A DNA stretch of 64,000 bases from Chamaea fasciata (taxonomy: Eukaryota; Chordata; Aves; Passeriformes; Sylviidae). The position numbers were made by a program, and so were the translations under genes. The notes beneath the pieces are model-generated. The model was not told where the DNA came from and did no database searches. It worked only from the letters and a program-made list of their open reading frames with translations. Shown in pieces: positions 37,901 through 52,400 of this stretch. How positions within the stretch are numbered: the stretch's first letter is position 1; each line of letters opens with the position of its first letter. Location: assembly GCA_029207755.1 (NCBI GenBank), contig JARCOQ010000006.1:16714890-16778889 (forward strand), in the 5' to 3' direction.

Positions 37901-40900
37901 TATCAGCATCAAAAAGCTATTATAACATTTGTATTAAACTAACCAAAATTAAATAATTAAGGTCACAATAGAAGATGGACTCAATAAATCAATGTATTAA
38001 AAATTATTTAATTACATTCCAAATCAACACATCAATCTTGGGGTCAAGAGAAGAACGAATTGCATAACGTTAATAAGGATTAAAAAACTGAAACATTGTT
38101 TTCCTTTAATCTAAAATCCCAGACAGTATTCTAGCCAAAACAGTAATCCTGACCTAAAGGACACAAACTGCCTCTATATTTGTTTTGCTCAAGTGTGGTT
38201 TCCCAGAGCAGTGTAATCAATTAAGCTAGTCTTAGAACACCCAAAATAGCTATTCCAGCTCAGCACTTCAGACCTTTCTCCTCACATTTCTATTCAGGAA
38301 TTAATCTCTTGCTTCCCCTTGCACACTGCAACACTAAGCATGTACAAGGACCCACTTAGGGTGGCAAATAAACTACTCTTGAAGTACAGCATGTCAGATT
38401 TCAGGGATCTTCCTTTAACTTTTATGGTGATTAATGACTTTCAAGTTTCAGTTGTGATTTTTCATTTCTAAATGAAAGGAAAGCTAAAACCAGGACTGAA
38501 AGATCCATTAAATGATTGTTTTCTATTCATTATGTGTTCACAGTAGGATGGTAAAAGTTAAAGATACCTGCAAGCTTAATTTCAAGATGGAGAAAAGATA
38601 TATTTAGGTATTTGAAAAACTAGGATCCCCTTGTGGAAAGGACAGATAACACTTGTAGTCAGGTAATATCTGTAACAGTCATTTTTTGTCATATCAGTCT
38701 GACCTTTTCATCAAATTTTCATACTTTTAGATGACCACTTTACCAGCTCCAAATTCTCTACAGAGAACAGTGGGAAAATAGCCAGCTTTTACTTGGTTTT
38801 TGACTTCACCTTTCTAATCTGATCTTTTCCCTTGGCATTGTCTTTTGAAAAAATATTCTGAAGGGTTAAGCATTTCTTAAAATATGAAGGCATCTCTCCT
38901 TCTACTCAAGAACAGATGTGACAAGTCAAAAGAAGAGTGAAAATACACCTGTGATCTATAGGATAGTATCAAGACTGCCCAGCTTAGTTGTCATGACAAA
39001 TTTGATGTGTAAATTCAAGACACTAATTAGAGTCTCTGCACTGCAAAAGAGCTGATTAAGTGGTTTACTGCTGCAAAAAAAGCAATTGCCATTCCTCCCC
39101 CTCCTCTCCCTATGTGACCCTACCTCCTCTCTGCTATTAGCTCTGATACTCACCTGATTGTAAACTTAATCATCAACAAAAGGGCGTGGGGAGGAGGAGA
39201 ACATGAAAAATCTCTTCATTGTGCTATTGCAACGGGCTTTGCTAAAATAGGCAAGAGTCTCATCTCTGCTAGGGTAAGAAAATGTTAATTATTAAAAAAA
39301 ATCCTTACATTTTTGAATATACATTTAAAAAGACTACACTGAAGAGTCTAGCAGACATATTTTAGAGATGTTTCAACAGGAGACTCAGTAGAGAGGGCAG
39401 GTTTAGATTGAAGGTCTCATACAAGCACCTGACTGACAAAGAGAGGAGTTTTGGCATGTACACTGAAATGAGTCAATAGTCACCGAGAATAACTAAAAAA
39501 GTTCCTTAAAAACAAGTGTAATAAATCCTATTAACTGTGCTATGATATGTTGAAACATATTCTTAATTTAATTGCTTGCAAATACATATAAAAATTACTA
39601 TCAAAATAAATGAAAATAAAACTAACGATTACTTTAATAATCCTGTGGATTCATTACTCTTATTTGGGATGATTTTTCTCTCATAATATTTTTACTATTG
39701 TCAGTGTAATCTCTATTCTGTTTTCTAAACTATTTTATACGTAAATCCATAAAATGAAATGTTGAGTGGTGTGTTAGGAAATAACATATTTTTGGAAAAA
39801 AGTTCTTAAAAATCTGCTACTTCTGAACCCCTACTGTTTTACCAAAAGATCTTCTCCAAGTAAGTTTTATACTTAATATTTAAAGGGCAAAACTTTAATC
39901 AAAAATCCTTCAAAAGCATACACATTTAAGGAAAAATAGACAAGAAAATGAAAGGCCAAGCAGTAGTGCTGCAGAGAAGGTTCCAATAAGCAGATGGAAT
40001 TATGCATTGCACTAACTGACCCTGCTCTGTCAACTGTGATGAGTTGTGGGAGAATCCCCTACTGGATTACTCTGACAAATTTTAGTCAAATAAAGACAGA
40101 GATAAAATTAGGCCAAGATGAGAGTATGAGAAGAAAATTAGTAATCTTAGAAAATATGATTTGTGATGAAGGTTAGGCTTAAGGAGAGAAAAAGGGCAAA
40201 GTTATAGGGGAACAGTATTCAAGCTAGTTTCCATATCTAAGGGACTATGAGAAGTAACTGGTTTACTTTGGGTAAAGGAAACTTGGTTTACGTACTGGGA
40301 CCCCACCTACAGTGTGAGCTATTCAATTAATCCAGCATAAAGAAAACAGATAAACCAGGGAAAGTGTTGAACTGTGAGCAAGCAAGGTTCTGAAAAATGT
40401 GTATTATTCTTGATACTCCTGTGCATAAGGACTGTCCACCAGTCTTGAAACTAAACAATAATCCTGTCTGTTTTTCTTGACACTGACTCCAGCCACAGGC
40501 TTCTGATGTTCTAAACCAAAATTGTTGTAATAATCTAGAATTACTTCAAGAAAGTCAAAAGAATTGAGGAAGGGTGGGGAAAACACAACCTCTTCATAAA
40601 GAAAAACATTCATTACGAGAAGGAGAGTACTAAATATGTATTGTTCTCTACATTAAAAAAACAGCATTTCTATTAGAAGACAAATTTTAGATTTCTCTGT
40701 CTTTTATATATGTCTCACTTCATGTCCAGTACACTGGAGAGAAATATATTGCAACTTATTTCAATTTCCAACATATATTTGTTTTCTTCAAAAGAGAATA
40801 ATAAGTTATAGCCACCTTTATTAATTATTTACCATGCCACTTTTCACAGGGACTATTATTCTCTTTTCAATTTCAGTGGCCAAACACACTTCAAGTTAAA

Positions 40901-41256
40901 TTTGACTGATGAAAAAATCCAAAAAACCGTACATGTATTTTTTCATACTGTGTTCTATGGTCATCTTGAGAAGAACTTTCAGCTAAGAACTCCAACTTAA
41001 AAATCAAGGAACAAGTTTTAATAATAGATGATAAGCATCAGCCTGTTGTCAACAGAGATAAACATACTTTTCACCCTGGAAGAAAACAAGGACTCATGAA
41101 ATAAGTCAGTTCTTCAATCATAGCCACAGGCTGTGAACTCGGGAATGATGAATTTATGCAGGAAGAATATTTAGGCTAAAAAGTGGGGAAAAAACCAAAC
41201 CAAAACAAAACATTGGCAGCACTAGATTCCCAAATCTATTGGAAACTTGCATCAAT
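34991..41256. other. AT-rich unique DNA, no gene seen
   Basis: Stops are frequent in every frame and no stop-free stretch exceeds about 90 codons. None resembles a known protein. An A14 run lies at 35237, and an A-rich stretch (AAACC and AAAAC units) lies at 41190-41211 just before the CR1 tail. Confidence 0.6.
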
Positions 41257-41592
41257 TCTATAGAATCACAGAATGCCTTGGGTCGAAAGTGACTTTAAAC
41301 ATAATCCACTTCCCTCCGCCCTGCCATGGATATGGACACCTTCCACTAGACCAGATTTGATTGCTCAAACAATCCAACCTGGCCTTGAACACTTCTAGGG
41401 TTGTGTCAGCTACATCTTCTCTGGGCAGCCTGTTCCAGTGCCTTTCCACCATTAGAGTGAAGAATTTCTTCTGTGTACCTAATATAAATCTACTCTCTTT
41501 CAGCCATTATCCCTTATTCTATAACTGCACACCCTTAAAAAAAGTCTCTCTCCAGCCTTCAACTCAATAAAGCCTTTATAGGACTCCACTTG
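41257..41592 (-). mobile_element. CR1 LINE 3' end with ORF2 C-terminus, minus strand
   Basis: This is the 3' portion of a CR1 LINE. On the minus strand the coding part reads ERHWNRLPRE, then LEVFKARLD, the diagnostic C-terminal end of CR1 ORF2, at about 41440-41360. It is followed by the short 3' UTR and degenerate ATTCTGTG and ATTCTATA units (complement of 41259-41274), the CR1 terminal repeat. Upstream similarity continues to about 41592 (complement of a GCCTTTATAGG-like stretch). A frame shift near 41360 removes the normal stop, so the reading runs on into the UTR. The 5' truncation is typical of LINE insertion, and no target duplication is expected for CR1. Confidence 0.95.
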
Positions 41593-44390
41593 TTTCACCC
41601 TAAGCTAGTTTATAATACTTCACTGAAAGGTAAAAAGAAACTAAAAAGCTTTAAGATCTCTGCAACTGTAACAACCACTTTTCTTTACTCTTATTTCCAC
41701 GTTCTCAAATTTTAAAACACTATATCGCTTCTTTAGACAATTTTTCACGAATGATGGATGTGTGTTTTCTTGACAAAAAAGGAGTAAAAACTAAAGAGCA
41801 AGATTATCCTCAGTGTTCTGTGGTTATCTAAGAGGATTAAGGGGATTTATTCAGAAGAAAGAGACAGCTGTAGCTCTGATACCTGTTCAGTCAGGGGAAG
41901 ACAGGGAGCCCAGAGGAAAGTGCACCCTGCTCTCTGAAAGGTTTACAGGTAGGCGCATGGTCACACAACTTCTGAGACCACAGCTGGATATGTCTATGCC
42001 TTATGTAGCAGAACTGCTGTCTGATTTTTCTTAAGGGCAATTCACAGTTAGAAAACTAGCACTAAGTTGTGACATTGCTCAATGTTTACTTCACTGAGTA
42101 TTAAGGGATTTTTATTCCCATTCTGAGTGATTAACAAAGAAATCATTAATTGTGAGGGACAATACGAATTGCACACCTGAGCCCCGGATTACAGGGCCAC
42201 AATGCCTGGCACTGATACAGATGATGAGAATGTTTAACTACTGATATTTCACTAACTTTAAAATAGTTTAACTTTTAAACTTTTAAATTTAAAATAGTTT
42301 GATTTTTCCAAGGTGATCTAAAGCTTTAGTAAACAGTTCTGGGAACACAACAACAACGAACCCCGCAAGAGCACAAAACTGCACAGTTAAATGACAAAGA
42401 GGAATGGCAAATAAAGGGTACTTATTTGACGTTGAATGAAAGAAATGGTACTTATCCATTTGACGTTGAATGTGAGAGTACTGATCATCCTTTTAAGGGA
42501 TCAGACCAATTGTTTGGGTTGCAATGTATTATTCTCTGTTTCTCTGAAATGTGAAAAAATTCTCTAAAAAAAAGTCTAATCTTTGAGTAATTTTTCCAAA
42601 GAGGAAAATAAGCATATTTTAGGCTTTTCTTACATGAAAGAAGAGTGTAACTTGTTCAAAATAGACAATGAATTAGTAAAAATTAATATCCCAACCTATG
42701 TTGTCAGATCCCATATGACTTCGCATATTCCATGACATACTACAATTCTTGTTTCTTTTTGCTATGAATGTTTCACATCTTGGAGGTTTTCAGACAGCTA
42801 GATGAATCTTGACTCTGTGAAAGACATTTTTATGGGATTCTAAAACTCTGCATTGGTTAAGCAGCACAGCAACATCCCTGATGTTCAGATCGCAAATAGT
42901 TTGCTTTTTTTTTCTTTAAATCTGAGCTAGAAGTCTTTTCTTTGTTCTTCACAAACCATACTATTTTACTAGGAAAAAAAAAAACAAAAACCCAACAAAA
43001 AAACCACCTAGCTTTTCATACATAATTGAACAGTCGAAATCAGAAATTCTGAGGCTGCTTCTTTCTATTAGATGGTGTCCATCTCAGAATCACTGCCAAC
43101 TTTTTGCTACACTCTTGACAGTCAACCTCTCACACCTTCTTGGCAATAACAGGGGAAATAGATACACTTTCTTCTAGCCCTTTGATCTGATAATTCTAGC
43201 AAAAGAAATTTTAACCCTTCATTATACACAAGGTACAAGATATCTAAAAACTTATTCATTGTGTAAATCCAGTTTAGTACACAAGATTTAAACAATTTCA
43301 ACATAAAATGTATCAAGGCTAGCATATGAGAAATTCTTATTATCCTGTACATAATGACTTCTCCCAGCTGACTAGTCACATACAGAACACTTACGGAACT
43401 GATAATGTAATGAAATGTATTTAAAATGCCACTCAAACAATGTTACTCAATCTAAGTGTGCTTTTTCACTTGGCAATTACAATACAATAAAAGCACACAC
43501 ACTCCCAGATAATATCTTAGCTGAAATTGACAACTTAAGAAGATATAATCTGTTTATGTCAAAAACAATGTAAACAATGTAAACAGATATTGTCTGCAGA
43601 ACATTTCCTCTACTCCAATTAAATCCTTTTTGAGCAGATTTAAATTTAATTAAGGCAGCCTGAGCATGTTAACAAATATTCTGATATTTTAACATATTGA
43701 AACAGCACATGTACGTTTGTACACACAGTTTAAGAGATTTAAGATTTCACCTTCAGAACTAGAAAAAAGTAGAAAAACTAGCAAAAATCAGATATAGAAG
43801 CAAATTCTTGGAGTATTTCTAGTTCACACATACACAGCTGCAGCACTGTAAATTATTCTTCCTCCCTCCCATAGCTCCATCATCAATGTGCTATACAGCC
43901 TTGCTTCTGAATCGACAGCTTCACTTCCTTTTCACCAAATGGTTTCTCTGCCACAATAACTCAAATTATTTCCCTATATTAAACTTCGGAGAATATTCCA
44001 TTTGAAGCCAGAGTACTGAAACACATATTTATTTTGTATTCAGCATCTGCTTCATTTTGAGACCAGGGGAAGGTTTTTAAACTTGAATTTCCTTTGTATC
44101 CACCTAGGCAACTCACACAAAGCCAGAGAATCACATTGAACATTTAGACAGGTTCACTAAGCTAGGCAAAGTTTAGCTAACCAGTCCAATACCAAGCATT
44201 GAAGAGAAAATATTTCCAATCCTACCTTTCCTCTGGGTTCAAGGCATTATCAAGATGCCATCAGCATCATAGATGGCTGCAGCGTAAACAGGTGAATCAT
44301 ATATGTTTATATAAACTGCTCTATTAGAAGGTAATAGAGAAATTACTTCTTTTATTTCCCATGGGAGATTCAGCCCACCACACCCTCACC
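41593..44390. other. AT-rich unique DNA with short tandem duplications
   Basis: No gene is recognised. It holds the imperfect duplication at 42417-42480 (listed separately), a 9-bp caatgtaaa doublet at 43566-43583, a TTAAAATAGTTT doublet near 42259 and 42289, and an A-rich tract at 42971-43007. Confidence 0.6.
42417..42480. repeat. Imperfect tandem duplication, about 30-33 bp units
   Basis: Two adjacent copies share ggtacttat, then tttgacgttgaatg, and end in a purine-rich stretch. The second copy has a 3-bp insertion after ggtacttat and a few substitutions. It is most simply a local slippage duplication. Confidence 0.85.
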
Positions 44391-44800
44391 TAATGCATGC
44401 CAATAAGGAACTAGATTTGAGAGCTGTAGAGTCTCATCTTTTCCTTCATAGGAAAAACCCAAGCCTATTTTACCCATTTTCCAAAAAACATGACAACTTC
44501 TGGCACCATGCAGCCAACCTCTGGTTCAGCCACAGACTGAAAAATACACCAATTTCACTCACCTCTGACACTGAAGGACTCTTCCCTGCTTCTGTACAGC
44601 ACTGTGCCTGGCTGAAGCCAGTCTGTCCCCTGCAGACCGCTGGGATCCCCAAAGGCTCCAGAGCAAACCTGTGAGCCACAACCCCCAGCCCAGGTGCGGC
44701 CCAGACAAACCCATGAATTAGGAAGCAGGTGCTCTCAGCTGTCCTCTGACACACCTGTTGACTCTCAGCATTGTCTGCTTCACACAGCACAAAGGAAAAA
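44391..44800. other. GC-richer island, origin unknown
   Basis: Stop-free on plus for 93 codons (44393-44674) and on minus for 106 codons (44470-44790). Neither reading resembles a known family. Having both strands open at once points to composition rather than coding. It could be an old repeat or untranslated exon. Confidence 0.35.
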
Positions 44801-47800
44801 AAAAATTTCAGAGCAAAATTTGCATTTTTTCCCCCTAAATTATCACTGATAAAATAAGTAATGAGATTGTAAGAGTAACAGAGGAAAAAAGTATTTTCTT
44901 TCTTTCATCACATGGAAATTTCTGGTAACACTGATATTCTTAAATTTCATTAGAAATGCTTACAGTATTTTTGTTCCAAAAATCAGTATTTTTCTAATAG
45001 ATTCCCACTGATGACTTAAAGAAATAAATAGTTATGCCCAAAAATATTCCTAGATGCTTATACTAGAAGTGTTTAAAAGCTTTTCAAAGCCTTCTCTGAA
45101 ATTTTCTGTATTCTTTCTTCCCATATCCTACCTGTAACATAGAAATTGCTTTGGAAAGCATTATTGGTAGGGTTGGGTTTTTTTCCCCCACAGTTCTTTC
45201 ATTGGAGTTATCACTTATAATTCTGTTGGGTTTTCTTAACACATAATATAATACATCCAATCCTTTTTTAATTGATCTTAAAATTCCCATTCAATTTTCC
45301 TTGAAAGGAATGAATTCTTGATTTTAAAATTTAAATCTGGGAAAGTTTCCCTTTTTCAAATTTAAATACAGTAAATAGTGGGTTTCTTCACATCTTCCTT
45401 TATACTGAAACCTTCCCCATGCTGCTAATAATTTCTATTACCTTCCACTGACTTTTTATTTTCCTGCTACAATCTTATAGTTTTACTATTTTCACCAAGT
45501 ATCTTCTTGTAACATTCTAACAAAGCCATATGAAAATGATGCCTGTACTCTGGGGAACAAGTAAGTTCAGATTCTCATTATCCTCCCTTCAACCAATATT
45601 CACCAGATGAAGAAGAAAGAAATCCTAAAATGATATCCTACTACAATTTAGTTTCAATCACATTTCGTTTGTAGAATTAAAGTTTATGAAAGAAACATAG
45701 ATTTGCCTCTTCTTAAATCTGACCTTCAAGTGCAAGATTTAATAGGCTAAAGATTAAAGTAAATCGTGGTTGTTTGCTCATTCTTTTGCATTATAAAGAG
45801 CTGCGAGGAGGAACTAAAACATGAAATAAAAACAAATGACAAAGTCAGTGTGTGAAGGCAGATTAAGAAAAAGTATAAGCATTAGAAAAAATAAGTTATA
45901 AGCTATTCAAAAGGAAAATAATTATAGTATTTTTTTAATACATTTCTCAACAGTTATATGTAAAAAGTAATCTAAATAGAGCAGTATTTATTTGTGGGCA
46001 ACCTCATGGTGAGTACAAAAATTCCCCACAGTTTATTTACAATATTATGGCAATATTTATTTTAAAAATATATGACTAATAAGAAACACAATCCGTCATT
46101 AATTACAACTAACACAATTGCACCCATTAAAATTAATATAGATATGAATTATAAAAAGCAATGTGTTTCAAAAATTAGATGCATAGTATTATCAAGGTTA
46201 TCCTCACCGTTCTTTCAAGTAATACATTTGAAAAAAAAGTATTAACTAGTATTAGAAAAAAATCTGTAAAGCACTGTCCATGTAAACAATTGGAGATCCT
46301 GATGTGAAGTCACTTTAAGTAAAACAGATGCAAACAAACCACTAATGTCTTTAAAATATAACCTAGTAAAAAAATGACAAAACATTGATCCTTGACCCAA
46401 AATAGTAGAATTCCTGACTTCCAGGGCAGTTTTCACAGATTTCATTTATCAGAATCTAGATTTAGACACGACTTTTTTAAATCAAGCTGAAATATGCATT
46501 CCGACCAGATAAGGAAAAAAAAAAAAGGTAAGAAAATCTGATTAGAGAATTCTCTGAGATGTTTCAACTGCTTCAGAGTATCTGCACAACGAGCAGGCAC
46601 ACACCTCACTGCAGGCTGACATTCCATGTCTGGGTAAACCCCAGACGTGTCCAGCCAGGTAAAAAAGCAGAGAAATAAGGAAAACACAGGGTCTGGGGCA
46701 GTCAGTGCCTTGACACTAGGTGTGGAGAAAGTTCATTTTAGGTGCTATATTAGTAGTTATTTCATCCATGCTGAGAAAGCCACATGTAGTGCGGTGGCAA
46801 TCTCTGCTTACAACCACTGGCGTCTCTCCCTATCACATCTTCAACAGGCTCATTTGGTCAAAATAATAATCAACAGAAATAATTTTAAAAATTGCTCTGT
46901 CTGAAACACAGGGGAGGTTTTCAAAGCTGCTTGAAGGAGACACTAGTGAGATCTCCCACAAGGCAGTAATCAGCTGGGGGATGTACAGGGTACAAGATCT
47001 GCACACAGAACCTGTCCAAGGCAGACGTAGAAGTCAACCCCAGTGCTCTGGTATCCTGGCAAAGCAGAAATTGAAATGATACAGGCAACAGACCTATTTA
47101 TTTAAATAATGCCTGAAAAACATGGAAATTAAAAAATAAGGTAAAAAGGCGGTTTCATGTTTAATCATCCCCTCATCTATATTTTTATTTGTATCACACT
47201 GGGGGTGTGCATAAAAAATTTGCATGCAGCATCTTGCACTAGTGGCAGACTAGCAAATGTGGGCATTTAAACTTCTATTAAGAGAATTTTATCTTTACAC
47301 TCTGTATTAAAGAATTTGAAATAAAATGTTAGTCAGAGCTTGAAGAGTCAAGAAACTAATTTCAAAATCACACAGAAAGTTAAGTTTACAAAAGCTGCTG
47401 AAGAATAACCTTTTCCCTGTTAACTCTCTTTGTGGTGAGGACTATCTGCTCCCTTTCCCTCATTCATTCTCTCTCTGGTGGCCCACCATACTCTCCCCTT
47501 ATCCAATATTTAATATCCTTGTTCATCTTTTTTTTTTCCTTCACTAAATCCTATTTAGCTAAGTCTTTCTGCACAGAACTCTGCCCAGAAATAAAATTAA
47601 TTAAATTAACGGAAATCCACTGTTAGAGTGAACATGACATTTGCATGCAGCTCTAATTTTCCATTTTTAATATCTCCTTTTCTATGGCTTGTCCTTGCTA
47701 CATGTAAAGGCAGTAATCTCCCCCTGTCCGGGACTGTAGCTCATTCTATCAGTGTTTTCTGCCTAGCAAAGCAAGAATATATTATTGGTTCAATACAAAC

Positions 47801-50800
47801 ACTGCTGCGACAATAGTTACGACAATGACAGTAGGAATATCCTTATATTTAATAATATGTTAAGATGAATGGACAGCTGATCTATGAAATGGTTCCTTTT
47901 TTCTTAATAACATTCCAAATAATTAAATAGAAATAAATAACTGGCAAGAATTATAATTTAATCAAAATTAAACCTCTTCTACCCCTAATTTACATGCATT
48001 GCAGTAAAACAGTATGTTTAAAGAATAATACATAGGTTGCAGTACCATTTCCTCATGTGATGAAATGTCAGAATTAAATCTCCCATAGAACTCTAAGCCA
48101 GGTGCTTTGGGCATATGAGTGCTGATACAATCTTTAATTATAAGATTTCATTATTTTCTTTTAAGACCTTTTTCATTACATTTACAGAAAGGATGGTACT
48201 CATTAAATGAAGAGCTATATAATATTTTCTTTCCCCGTGTTTATCCAGTACATGGTCTCACAACTAATTTGTTGCACACTATTTAAGACCCGCTCTGAAG
48301 GAGGAGAGTAATGTTCCCCACGTTAGTTTGTGTAGAGTTCATCCTGATAGGACCTCATGCTTCATAAACACCACCAAATTTACTTTTATAAAATCTCTAT
48401 CACACAATTGCTCTTATTTTGCAATAGAAACACTGAAGCAAAGGGAACCTCATACAAGCTAACTGCCATAAAAGGGGAGAGCTAGTGGCATTTACATTGT
48501 ATTATGGCTCTCCAGCATTGCAACCTAAATGCATGCAGCATTTCTAATCTAGACCTCAGAGTTTCCTGCACAGCAGTATTCAGGCAGTAACAGAGAGGTG
48601 ACTCAGCCTAGGCAGGGGGGTGCTGCTGCTCCAAGCTCCTTTGAATGTTGTAAGTGAGCATGAGGTAGCCTGGACTCCCTCACCCAGAGTGGCCTCAGCT
48701 TGCTGCAGCACAGGTGGATCTGGAGGGTAGAACACTTGGTGCCAAGGGGATGTTGTTCCTAGGTACAACTAAATTAATGTTGGAAGGGATTTTTGCTCTG
48801 AACTTCATTCAGCATTTCCCAGAACTGAATATCCATTAGTGTTAGGAACAAGTGTTTTAGTTCCACACCTTCCGAGAGCAATACAGCTGTGAAAGTAAGT
48901 GCTCCATGTGGTGGCAGGAATAGAGGGTTCACTCCTGAACCACCGTCCTAATTTGAGCTAAAATCTAATGTATACACAACATATAGACAATACGGGGATA
49001 ACCAACAAAAATCCCATCTTCTTTCCAAAAGTGACAGCAGTGGCACTGTTAATACTTTCCTACTTCGCAAAGTAGTCCCATCAGAAGATGGAAGGTAAAA
49101 TCGCACTTTTGTTTTGTTTCTATTTTCAGGGTAAGCAAAAAGCTTGAGAAAAAAGGATCGTTTTAATTTGTTCTGGAGTACTGCTACACAAACATGGAAG
49201 AGCCACAGAACCAGAACAGGAAACAGCATTGTTAGAATGCTCTAGCAGAGGAAAAAGAGGTTCTCATCCTTCCTATGCAGTGCCTGTAAAATTGCAAAGT
49301 ATCTTTGTGAACAGACAGCAAAAGAAAACTAAAATACACAGAATTTTTCACCCTATCTTATTCACCTCTTTATATTGAATTTTTAATATATGTGTCACAA
49401 GAATGGTGAAACCTTTCCTGTAAGTCAGTGGAAAAAAACCTTCAATTGACATTTATGGGGCTGAAAATTAAGTGTAAGATAAAAATATAGACAATGCTCA
49501 ACACAATCAATGAAACGCCAGAGCAAATTTTCAGATCAGTGTTAAAACAATCACCTACTAAGGACTAGGGTGACTTACACACAGTTCAAGACATAAATCT
49601 TGTAACTTTCATACAGATAAGAAATTAAATAGAAAGCATTTTAAATTAAGAGGTTCTGTAAAAGAATTCAATTAAATGGGGGCATATTTTTCCTACTGTT
49701 GCATTAATTTCAACAGATGTTTTCCCATAAATCAGTAAAATAATACACAATATTATCTATCACTCATGCCAGTAATAGGATTTTGCAAGGGCTGGCTCAA
49801 GTCCTATAAAGCATACCATTGCTGCTCTCTGCTGGCCAAAGTAATTATTTCTTTATTTAAAACCTAGAGGAAATTCAGTGAATTTTATAGGAAACATATC
49901 ACACAAATAGGAAGAACTTTTATGGCATTTAAATAACCACCTCAGTTATCAAAATGATTTGTTTTCACTGGTATGTCTGTATTCCTGAGGCCACCAAAAT
50001 TAGTAATAAACTCCACCTTCAATGGCCATGGCATTTAAATTCATAGATGTGCACATCACAAGTGATTTTTGCTAACACTAAGGGGTGATGAATGGAACAG
50101 CATAGAGTGTTTGTGGGGCAAGATGTGAAGAGAGTAAGGAAAACATTTAAGACCACTGGAAGATTATGCCGATTTAACAAAATATATTACCTAGCATGTA
50201 CCTAACACATGAACAAATGTCTTATCAGCATTATCTTCTCAAAATCCACCTTAATTCTGCCTCAGCTAAAGTGGGAAAGGATTTAACCAATACAAAAAAA
50301 AAAAACAAAAAAACAAAAAAAAAAAAACAAAAAAACAAACAAACAAAAAAAAATGTAAGTTTCCTACAGTTTCTAGTTTCAAGCATCTTTAAGACCTTAC
50401 TGGACTGCTTAATTTCTATTTGAATTATGATATAAATAGAAGTCTCACTTTTGGAGCTCTGAGCCAGGTACTCCTTAATTAAGTGGTCCCACTGGGTAAC
50501 TATTGCTCAATATGAATTGAGGTTTCAAAGCAGTTCCAAAATAAACAACATCAATTTACCACATTGTGAAAATAATTTTCTCTTTTCATGAAGAAGTATT
50601 ATATGGCAGGCTAAGTTAATTTTAAAATTTGCTCAGCTATGAGATGAAAGTTATACCAAATCAGTATACAAAAAAGACTCTTTCCCCAAATCATATCAAA
50701 TAATATCTCTGTTTCTAGCAAGAAACACAACCAGTGTTTTCAGTTTATCAAACAATTTATTTAGCAAAGTACAAAATATGAATAATATTTTTCTTCTAAT

Positions 50801-51840
50801 TGAAAACTGATGTTTTTTCTCAATTAACTATTTCAGCAGTTGTACATGGAGACATTCAACCATAATCTGGGATCACAAAAATCGAATCAGCTTTGAGCAT
50901 AGAACATTAGAAGAAATTTCTAGCTGAAAAATTTATTTACCGACAGCTTAGAGAGCTTTACATGAGGTCAGTGCACTTCATTTTGTGACAACATAAATAA
51001 GATGCAGAAAAAACCCCTGATTTCTGTGTCTCCTTTCTAAAACTATACTCAAGTAGCTTACAAAACCTACTGAAGCAACAGTCCAATATATTGCTACAGA
51101 AAGAAATCTCAGGGCTTTTTTGTACAAACACATGTGCATAGTATAAAAACTTATTTATTCCAAGAACATTAACAGCAGACAGCAGAAATCAAGACTTACT
51201 AATGTTTCTAAAGAAAGAAACAATCTGAGACCCACGATTAAAGAAATGGCATCTCTCTTTGTAGCCTCACAGCTGAAACCAACCCAAGACCCTAATTCAG
51301 CTACATCTACCCCTCCATACAGATACCTTAAATCCAACTAATAAACAAGTGATACTTTATTACCAAGCTTTACTCCTCAAGACATTTACCTCTCACCTCA
51401 AGCTGATAAACCATTGTCTCGCTCAGCTCAGTACGAAGCAGAAAGAGGAAGAAATTGCACTGTGTTCTGGGTTAGACTCAGTAGTTTTCAATGAGTACTC
51501 CAGGAGACATAATGAAAGAACTCAAATGCTTTTGCTATTATCACTCTGTAATGATTTACTTAGTGACTGCATAGCTCCATCCTAGTAAGAGGTATGGTAA
51601 CCATTTCAAATTTGTGTGTGGGGAGAATGGAAGTTTGCTGAGATGAGAAATGCAACTAAGGGGGATTGAAAGAAGAGGGAAAACTTGCTGTCATGCTGTT
51701 AAGTGTTATTTATCATACATTCTCAGGGTGTGTTTGAGACAAAACCACCAAGATCTCAGTGCAAATTCAGTTCCTCCAAACATTATAAACAAAAGCTGAA
51801 AACTTCCAGGGTGCCTGGGGTGAAAAAGTGATAAGCTGAG
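44801..51840. other. AT-rich unique DNA, no gene seen
   Basis: No exon or domain is recognised. A GC-richer patch at 48560-48780 has no family match. Long AT-rich stretches (45840-46260) contain almost nothing but A/T runs. The A-rich tract at 50292 is listed separately. Confidence 0.6.
50292..50353. repeat. A-rich (A7-13 C)n low-complexity tract
   Basis: Runs of A of irregular length are separated by single C, ending in CAAA units. It may be a decayed poly(A) tail, but no retroposed sequence is recognised upstream. Confidence 0.93.
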
Positions 51841-52400
51841 GCTTCAGAAGGGATCCTAAATACCTTTGAGGTCCTCTCTGCTCCCATATACTTAGGACAC
51901 TGCTTAGGCTGAGAACAAAGTGACAGTGGGTGAGGATGGGCTTTCCTTGTTCATTTCTAGGAACAAGGAGTTCCTAGGAGCCAAGGAACTGCCAAGGGAA
52001 TTGCCAATTGCCCAGGGAAATGCACTCTCTGTTACTCTGCACAAAGGGGAACCCTGGCATTTCCTATCTCCCCACACCCACTGGTGATGTAAGGCTCATG
52101 TGAGGTTTTGCACAGGTTTTGAAAGGCTTAGCAGGCCATAGTGAGAGACTGAACTTGGGGTCAGCTTATCAAATGTACACTCAGCACTGGCCATAAGGAA
52201 TCCACTCCTGGCAGCTAAGGGATCTGTGCAGACTGCATCAGGACCAAGCACAAACACGTCAAGGGCTCCCAACAGCACTGATCTCACCACTGCCCGTGAC
52301 CCTCGGGCAGGGAGGCAGTTTCCTTGTGGGAAATTGGTGAGGATGCAAAAAGTAATCAAATGGCTTGTACGCATGGCAATCCTGTGACTATGATGGGTAA
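51841..52400. other. GC-richer segment with overlapping short palindromes
   Basis: Two alternative hairpins share the same bases. One pairs ccttgttc (51945-51952) with gaacaagg (51961-51968). The other pairs ctaggaac (51957-51964) with gttcctag (51970-51977). They cannot form together. The block to about 52400 is GC-richer than its flanks and has a 107-codon stop-free stretch on minus with no domain. The origin is unknown. Confidence 0.45.
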
